DNA of 20,707 nt from an uncultured Eubacterium sp. (lineage in GTDB: Bacteria > Bacillota > Clostridia > Lachnospirales > Lachnospiraceae): positions 1 to 20,707 of the forward strand of contig URYE01000048.1 of the NCBI GenBank assembly GCA_900551945.1. Direction: 5' to 3'. Numbering within the stretch: position 1 is the stretch's first letter; the number at the start of each line of letters is the position of its first letter. Under the pieces are notes generated by a model, which was given only the letters and a program-made list of their open reading frames with translations, made no database searches and was not told the DNA's origin. Below, piece by piece: positions 16,562 to 20,707 of the stretch. Position numbers and translations under genes: made by a program.

Positions 16562-17073
16562 TATTAAATCCTGCTATTACAAATATATACTTATGTATAT
16601 TACATATGGTCTTTTCTAATATAAACATTATCAATACCACATTAATTATATAATAGCTTTTCCTTTCTTTATATTTTATATTTCCTTTTTCCATCAGTAC
16701 AATATTCAAATTTCTCATTATAATATATGAGTTTTCAATAATTGATTTATTAAATACTCTAATTATAAAGCTTTAAATCAATTACTTGATGGATATTGTA
16801 CATAGTACAACGTACATACTTATGAATTATATCACAATTATTTTTATATTACCAGCAAAATTTTTATGTATTGTAAAAATATATTAATTAAATTTTTATA
16901 AACTTATTTATATAAACAACTATCTGCAAAAAGAAACTGTCACAACAATACTTTATGGGGTGTCGCAATTAAGAATTTTTTAATTCCTATGTTGTGACAT
17001 TCTCATAAATTATTATTGCAACAGCCCTTTTGTCAAGCTTAGATTTCTACAAGTTTAAATAAGCTATTACTTA
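16562..17073. other. tig upstream region rich in inverted repeats
   Basis: 512 bp with no plausible gene. It contains nested repeats at 16697-16801: GTACAATAT with ATATTGTAC outside, CTCAT/ATGAG and AATTGATTTA/TAAATCAATT inside. Three GTAC motifs lie at about 16798-16813, and an interlocking repeat at 16938-17027 is listed separately. The tig promoter should be here but no box pair with good spacing stands out. Confidence 0.55.
16938..17027. repeat. interlocking inverted repeats after the spore protein gene
   Basis: TGTCACAACA (16938-16947) is the exact complement of TGTTGTGACA (16990-16999). GGGGTGTCGCAAT (16957-16969) is nearly complementary to ATTGCAACAGCCC (17015-17027). The two pairs are interleaved, not nested, so they would form a pseudoknot or alternative folds. 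T-rich tracts border both ends (TTTCTTTTT on the minus strand past 16938, TTTT on the plus strand past 17027), which is compatible with a bidirectional terminator between the spore protein gene and tig or a small repeated element. Confidence 0.55.
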
Positions 17074-17283
17074 TTAGTTACCCTGCTTCATCTGCTCTTC
17101 TTGTCTTTTAATCATCTTCTTAACCATATAACCGCCTACAGAACCAGCTTCGGCTGAGGTAAGGTCACCGTTATAACCTTCTTTTAAGTTTACACCGATT
17201 TCTGAAGCAACTTCCATCTTAAATCTGTCTAAAGCTTCCTTAGCTTCCTTCTTTGTTCTAGAACCTGAATTTGAACTTGGCAT
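17074..17283 (-). CDS. alpha/beta-type small acid-soluble spore protein
   Basis: A 69-residue DNA-binding spore protein that coats and protects DNA in dormant spores and is degraded at germination. The family core is clear: EALDRFKMEVASEIGVNL (16-33), with MEVASE resembling the germination-protease cleavage site, then GYNGDLTSAEAGSVGGYMVKKMI (36-58). GGAGG lies close before the ATG. A sequence CATACTAAT upstream resembles a sigma-G -10, but a GCATA -35-like element is about 20 bp away, longer than the usual spacing, so the forespore promoter is only suggested. It marks the organism as a spore former. Confidence 0.95.
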   Translation of the reverse strand: MPSSNSGSRTKKEAKEALDRFKMEVASEIGVNLKEGYNGDLTSAEAGSVGGYMVKKMIKRQEEQMKQGN

Positions 17284-17412
17284 ATTACTCCACCTCCATA
17301 CTATGATTAATTTCCGATTAATTCGGAATATTTGATAAGCTTCGTTGCTTATCTGATATTAGTATGTTACGAAATTAAAGTATTATTATGCCAATTTTTG
17401 GGTTTAAATAAA

Positions 17413-17739
17413 TTATTTTAATCGGTCTAACAACATCTGATAATGCTTTTGACTTATATGTCTTCCAGCCTTTTGTAGTCCATGAATACAATCTAATACG
17501 TCATCAGCACTAAGTTCATTTTCTTGAAAAGCCGCCATAATTATACCTATAGTTCCCATTATATTAAATCCCATTTGATTAGAAATAGCTCTACCTTTTG
17601 CTTCGTCCATTAACAACAAATCTGCTTTTAATTCATATAACAACGCATTTCTTATAAGTTCATTTTCTTTATTAGATACATTTATATATTTTGACATACC
17701 TACAGGAACATTAATAGTAATCTTTTCCATATTTACCAT
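17413..17739 (-). CDS. likely fusion remnant: UPF0175-type antitoxin start joined to DUF3368 toxin end
   Basis: A 108-residue ORF. The start chosen is the ATG at 17737-17739, 8 nt after GGAGGTGA; the ATG at 17761 lies before that site. Residues 4-35 (MEKITINVPVGMSKYINVSNKENELIRNALLY, given here in parts: MEKITINVP, SKYINVSNKENE, IRNALLY) resemble the start of UPF0175 proteins, antitoxin partners of PIN toxins. From ELKADLLLMDEAKGR to the end (MGTIGIIMAAF, AGRHISQKHYQMLLDRLK) it resembles the C-terminal half of DUF3368 PIN-like proteins. The rest of the antitoxin and the first half of the toxin, including the N-terminal acidic active-site residue, are missing. I infer a deletion in a two-gene operon. 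It has an intact reading frame and ribosome-binding site, so a product may be made; catalytic activity is unlikely. Confidence 0.68.
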   Translation of the reverse strand: MVNMEKITINVPVGMSKYINVSNKENELIRNALLYELKADLLLMDEAKGRAISNQMGFNIMGTIGIIMAAFQENELSADDVLDCIHGLQKAGRHISQKHYQMLLDRLK

Positions 17740-17787
17740 AAAATATCTCACCTCCAAATACATTTTACTAAAATTAAAATTATATTA

Positions 17788-18690
17788 TCAAGTTTTACTA
17801 TTATTCTCCACCCATTCTTCTACATAATTAATAAAGCACTCTGCGCTATATGATGGTCTTGTTTCTTTTCTCCATGCCAGAAAAATATTTCTTACAAAAC
17901 CTTCATCAGCAAATGGAACTATTGCTGTGTGTTTGTTGGCGTATTCTTGAGCCAAATAATCAGCAAGGATACCTACACACCAATTCTTTTTTGCCGATTC
18001 CACTATTAATGCTTCATCACTTATTTCTAGCTGTATTTCAAGCTTTAATCCACCTTTTGCAAAACGACTTACATTTACAGGAAAAAATGAATAGTCATGT
18101 CCCTTTAAGGCAACTGGTACATTATTCAAATCTTTATATTCTATTGCTTTTTTAGTTGCTAATGGGTGATTTTCATTCATAACAACACAAAACTTGTGTG
18201 AAAAACAAAATAAAACCTGCATTAAATTAGCATCAATTGGTTCAGATAAAAATGCAAGGTCTATTTGTCCTTTTTTCATCATTTCATATATAGGATAATC
18301 TGGATATTCAACAAAGTTAAGGTGAATATTAGGATATTTTTCATAAAAACCTTTTAAAAAATCAATTGAAAGATATCTTAAAACGCCATATGATGAAGCT
18401 ATTCTAAGCACTACAATATTATTTTCAAAATCTGACTGTTCTTTAAAATCTTCTCTTATCTTTTCATACTGATATAGTATTGCCTCTGCTCGCTCTTTTA
18501 ATCGGTCTGCAAATCTTGTAGGATACATTCCGTCTTTCGTTCGTACAAATAACGTTTCTCCTAACTCCTGCTCTAATCTGTTAATAGTTTTACTTACCGC
18601 CTGTGCCGACAAATACAATTCTTCTGCCGCCCTATGAATATTTCCTAATTTATACACTTTTAAAAAACACAATAAATTTCTTTCGTTCAT
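17788..18690 (-). CDS. LysR family transcriptional regulator
   Basis: A 300-residue LysR-type regulator. The N-terminal winged helix-turn-helix is at about 1-60 (FLKVYKLGNIHRAAEELYLSAQAVSKTINRLEQELGETLF, quoted in parts: NIHRAAEELYLSAQAVSK is the helix-turn-helix). A substrate-binding-like sensor domain runs from about 90 to 295 (VVLRIASSYGVLRYLSIDFL, quoted at its limit, opens it). AGGA lies 6-8 nt before the ATG. No enzyme or transporter gene is adjacent on either strand, so the usual divergent target is absent; an ISL3 remnant occupies that side. The inducer and targets are unknown. Confidence 0.93.
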   Translation of the reverse strand: MNERNLLCFLKVYKLGNIHRAAEELYLSAQAVSKTINRLEQELGETLFVRTKDGMYPTRFADRLKERAEAILYQYEKIREDFKEQSDFENNIVVLRIASSYGVLRYLSIDFLKGFYEKYPNIHLNFVEYPDYPIYEMMKKGQIDLAFLSEPIDANLMQVLFCFSHKFCVVMNENHPLATKKAIEYKDLNNVPVALKGHDYSFFPVNVSRFAKGGLKLEIQLEISDEALIVESAKKNWCVGILADYLAQEYANKHTAIVPFADEGFVRNIFLAWRKETRPSYSAECFINYVEEWVENNSKT

Positions 18691-18722
18691 AAATATTCCT
18701 ATCTTATAAATTTTCTAATAAT

Positions 18723-18758
18723 GGTTCTAAACTTTACTTGGGGGTAAAGTTTAGAGCC
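18723..18758. repeat. 15-bp hairpin at the left end of the ISL3 remnant
   Basis: GGTTCTAAACTTTAC (18723-18737) pairs with GTAAAGTTTAGAGCC (18744-18758), one G-T wobble, with a 6-nt TTGGGG loop. T-rich sequence follows on the plus strand, so it may also stop transcription entering the element from outside. Confidence 0.65.
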
Positions 18759-18846
18759 TATTTATTTTTTCAAAAAAGAATAGGCATAAACACTCCCATA
18801 CGATATAATTAAATCACCACAAAATAACACATCAAGGAGAATATTT

Positions 18847-19312
18847 ATGCCTAATACTAATTTTACATCAAATCTACTAGAAATTAAAGACCTAATTGTT
18901 GATAATATCAAATTTTCGTCAACTGATATACATTTACACTTTCATCTTCAACGCAGGAATGTTTCTTGCCCTTTTTGTAACTCTGTCACTAATAAAGTTC
19001 ACGATTATCGTCATTCTATTATTAAAGATGCCCCTATCCAAGGAAAATTTCTGTTTTTCGCAGAATGAATGATGTATCCTTCCCTAAACCTAATCATCTT
19101 CCTCCTGTTTTATCCATTGATGAATTTAAAGGAAATCAACATTAACAATGCTTGGAAACTGGAGTAAATATATCTTAAATGCCTTTGACTGTTCTTATTC
19201 AAATGGTTTTACAGAAGGCAGTAATAATAAGATTAAAGTTATTAAAAGAAATGGTTACGGCTTTCGCAATTTTGAGAATTTTAGAAATAGAATACTTTTA
19301 TCAATGACTTAA
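18847..19312 (+). pseudogene. ISL3-family transposase remnant in three frames
   Basis: Piece 1 (18847-19068) is the N terminus with the zinc-finger domain: NLLEIKDLIV, then CPFCNSVTNKVHDYRHSIIKD. Piece 2 (about 19053-19142), in the next frame, is NDVSFPKPN followed by LSIDEFKGN, the block with the first catalytic Asp of the DDE domain. Piece 3 (about 19151-19312), in the third frame, is the C terminus NWSKYILNAFD, NGFTEGSNNKIKVIKRNGYG, ending RILLSMT. An intact ISL3 transposase is around 400 or more residues; the zinc-finger-to-DDE linker and most of the catalytic domain are missing. A ribosome-binding site (AAGGAGA) still precedes the ATG. Confidence 0.85.
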
Positions 19313-19387
19313 TTATACAAAGAAAAGTGATGCTCACGCACCAGTTTTCTAATATGGGATTTTCACCCCCACTCTTGACAAAGAGCC

Positions 19388-19428
19388 AAAAAAGCAGGAT
19401 ACCCATATTTACAATATGAATATCCTGC
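19388..19428 (-). terminator. tsf intrinsic terminator
   Basis: GCAGGATA (19394-19401) pairs with TATCCTGC (19421-19428), with an inner CATAT/ATATG stem, followed on the minus strand by six Ts (complement of 19388-19393). It ends the rpsB-tsf unit. The ISL3 remnant starts exactly where the T run ends. Confidence 0.88.
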
Positions 19429-19479
19429 AAAATAATCAATACATACTTTTACAGAATGTATAGTAATATTATATTTTAA

Positions 19480-20403
19480 TTACTGTAACTGAGCTGCTAC
19501 TTCTGCTGCAAAGTCTTCGTTCTTCTTTTCGATACCTTCGCCTGTTTCAAAACGAACAAATCCCTTAATTGTAATGTTAGCATTGTTTGCTTTAGCAACT
19601 TCTGCTACATAAGCAGATACACTCTGCTTACCATCTTCAGCCTTAACATATGTCTGGTCAAGAAGACAGATTTCCTTAAGTTCCTTGTTAAGACGCCCCT
19701 TAACCATACCTTCGATAATCTTATCGTTAGCATCTGGCTTTTCGTTCTTAGCTGTAGCTGTGATGATTTCTGTTTCTTTAGCGATATATTCTGGGTCAAC
19801 TTCGCTTCTATTTGTGTACATTGGCTTAAGAGCTGCTGCCTGCATAGCTACGTTCTTTGCCATTTCTTCGATAGCTGAGTTTACAACATCTGTTTCAACA
19901 TCAACAAGAACACCAATCTTTCCACCCATATGAATGTAAGAAGCGATGAAACCGTTGCTTTCTTCAACCTGTGCAAATCTTCTAATCTTAAGGTTTTCTC
20001 CGATAATAGCAACCTGTCCTGCTAATACATCTGCAACTGTCTTAGATGTATCCTTTGTCCAGCTTTCTGCTAAGAAAGCATCAATATCAGTAGCCTTTGT
20101 ATTTAATGCCTGCTGTGCTACTTCTTCAACGTAAGCATTGAAATCTGCGTTCTTTGCAACGAAGTCTGTTTCTGAGTTTACTTCAACGATTGCTGCCTTA
20201 TTTCCTTCTGTAACAACCTTAACGATACCTTCTGCTGCAATTCTTCCAGCCTTCTTAGCTGCCTTTGCCATACCATTTTCTCTTAAGTATTCAACAGCCT
20301 TATCCATATCACCATCTGTATTAGAAAGCGCCTTCTTACAATCCATCATACCTGCGCCTGTCATTTCTCTTAATTCTTTTACCATTGCTGCTGTAACTGC
20401 CAT
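19480..20403 (-). CDS. tsf: translation elongation factor Ts
   Basis: Guanine nucleotide exchange factor that regenerates EF-Tu-GTP. The ATG at 20401-20403 is used (307 residues, starting MAVTAAMVKELREMTGAGMM); the in-frame GTG five codons upstream is part of the GTGGAGG ribosome-binding site. The N-terminal UBA-like domain with LREMTGAGMMDCKKAL, the EVNSETDFVAKN core segment and the C-terminal KGFVRFETGEG region are all present. It follows rpsB, but an intrinsic terminator lies between, so tsf probably receives read-through transcripts only. Confidence 0.97.
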   Translation of the reverse strand: MAVTAAMVKELREMTGAGMMDCKKALSNTDGDMDKAVEYLRENGMAKAAKKAGRIAAEGIVKVVTEGNKAAIVEVNSETDFVAKNADFNAYVEEVAQQALNTKATDIDAFLAESWTKDTSKTVADVLAGQVAIIGENLKIRRFAQVEESNGFIASYIHMGGKIGVLVDVETDVVNSAIEEMAKNVAMQAAALKPMYTNRSEVDPEYIAKETEIITATAKNEKPDANDKIIEGMVKGRLNKELKEICLLDQTYVKAEDGKQSVSAYVAEVAKANNANITIKGFVRFETGEGIEKKNEDFAAEVAAQLQ

Positions 20404-20438
20404 TTTTGTATCCTCCACTTTATGATTTTAATGTTTTT

Positions 20439-20480
20439 AAAAAATGCTTCAACCTGTAACTTTCAGGCTGAAGCATTTTT
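20439..20480 (-). terminator. intrinsic terminator or attenuator between rpsB and tsf
   Basis: AAAAATGCTTCA (20440-20451) and TGAAGCATTTTT (20469-20480) form a 12-bp stem, continued by CCTG/CAGG after one mismatch. On the minus strand the stem ends in six Ts. It lies between two genes that are normally co-transcribed, so partial termination is expected. Confidence 0.82.
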
Positions 20481-20539
20481 AGAATTCCAATTACGGATAT
20501 ATATTAATAAACTTCAGTTTATCTTAATTCTATAGATAA

Positions 20540-20707
20540 TTATGCTTCTTCTGCTACTTCTTCAGCTTCAACTGGAGCTTCTTCAACACCCTGATTAGCT
20601 TCAATAACAGCATCAGCCATCTTAGAAACGATAAGCTTAACAGCTCTAATTGCATCATCGTTACCAGGAATTACATAATCTAATTCATCTGGGTCACAGT
20701 TAGTATC
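20540..20707 (-). CDS. rpsB: 30S ribosomal protein S2, C-terminal fragment (cut by window edge)
   Basis: The last 55 codons of rpsB; the rest lies beyond the right edge. The reading [20 protein letters not shown] followed by [16 protein letters not shown] is the conserved end of S2. It is followed by an acidic Glu/Ala-rich tail ([14 protein letters not shown]) of the kind common in clostridial S2. S2 joins the small subunit late in assembly. Its position before tsf is nearly universal in bacteria. Confidence 0.95.
   Translation of the reverse strand, partial: DTNCDPDELDYVIPGNDDAIRAVKLIVSKMADAVIEANQGVEEAPVEAEEVAEEA

Larger units (their letters stand above)
18723..19387 (+). mobile_element. 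internally deleted ISL3-family insertion element
   Basis: Ends are set by imperfect terminal inverted repeats. The left end starts GGTTCT and has TGGGGGT 16 bases in; the right end, read on the minus strand, starts GGCTCT and has TGGGGGT at the same place, followed by AAA-like bases on both. Inside lies a transposase in three disconnected pieces (18847-19312). At 665 bp it is about half the size of an intact ISL3 element. The left end also forms a 15-bp hairpin (18723-18758). The 8 bp flanking the two ends (CTAATAAT and AAAAAAGC) do not match, so no target duplication remains. It could be moved only by a transposase supplied elsewhere. Confidence 0.72.

Noticed and set aside
17312..17360. Two short inverted repeats (TTCCGA/TCGGAA and GATAAGC/GCTTATC) in the spore protein leader
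   Set aside because: Short and common in such DNA; noted as possible leader stems but not strong enough for a separate regulatory call.
17340..17400. Sigma-G promoter for the spore protein gene
   Set aside because: CATACTAAT resembles the -10, but the GCATA -35-like element is about 20 bp away, outside the usual spacing; kept only as a remark.
18715..19395. Target-site duplication around the ISL3 remnant
   Set aside because: The flanking octamers CTAATAAT and AAAAAAGC do not match.
20404..20418. GTG start giving a longer EF-Ts
   Set aside because: The GTG is part of GTGGAGG, the ribosome-binding site of the ATG at 20403; family members begin at MA-type starts near that ATG.

Overview
The window reads as a low-GC, spore-forming Clostridia chromosome, most likely Lachnospiraceae or a close relative. 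The A+T-rich codon use, the gene orders rho-rpmE-DUF1385-prmC-prfA and tig-clpP-clpX-lon-engB, a DUF4364 gene and an alpha/beta-type small acid-soluble spore protein all point that way. This is inferred from gene content; no database search was run. Most of it is core housekeeping DNA, with accessory or decaying material in two places: about 6.3-7.1 kb and 16.6-19.4 kb.

Layout. 1-156: hairpins, including a terminator shared with prfA. 157-6055 (minus strand): rho, rpmE, a YqhQ-like DUF1385 membrane protein, prmC and prfA. PrmC methylates the GGQ glutamine of the release factor encoded next to it. rpmE has its own promoter, a leader of about 335 nt rich in hairpins, and an intrinsic terminator. 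6056-7273: the rho promoter, a broken YwqG-like (DUF1963) gene, a sigma-A promoter flanked by two LexA/DinR boxes, and a roughly 150-227 bp nested inverted-repeat element. 7274-9975 (plus strand): short-form malic enzyme, a TIGR01212 radical SAM protein (YtqA type) and a DUF4364 regulator, ending in a 16-bp hairpin shared with convergent engB.

10028-16561 (minus strand, transcribed tig to engB): trigger factor, ClpP, ClpX, Lon and the ribosome-assembly GTPase EngB, a compact protein-folding and proteolysis cluster. 16562-17073: noncoding DNA with interlocking inverted repeats. 17074-18690 (minus strand): the spore protein, a small ORF that looks like a deletion fusion between a UPF0175-type antitoxin and a DUF3368 PIN-like toxin, and a LysR regulator. 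18723-19387: an internally deleted ISL3-family insertion element that abuts the tsf terminator. 19388-20707: tsf and the 3' end of rpsB, separated by an intrinsic terminator.

The best candidates for something new are the nested palindromic element (6882-7108), the orphan SOS promoter facing a truncated gene (6676-6748), the antitoxin/toxin fusion (17413-17739), the structured rpmE leader (3964-4310) and the Asn/Asp/Tyr/Lys-rich insertion in Rho. I see no CRISPR array, tRNA, rRNA or complete mobile element.
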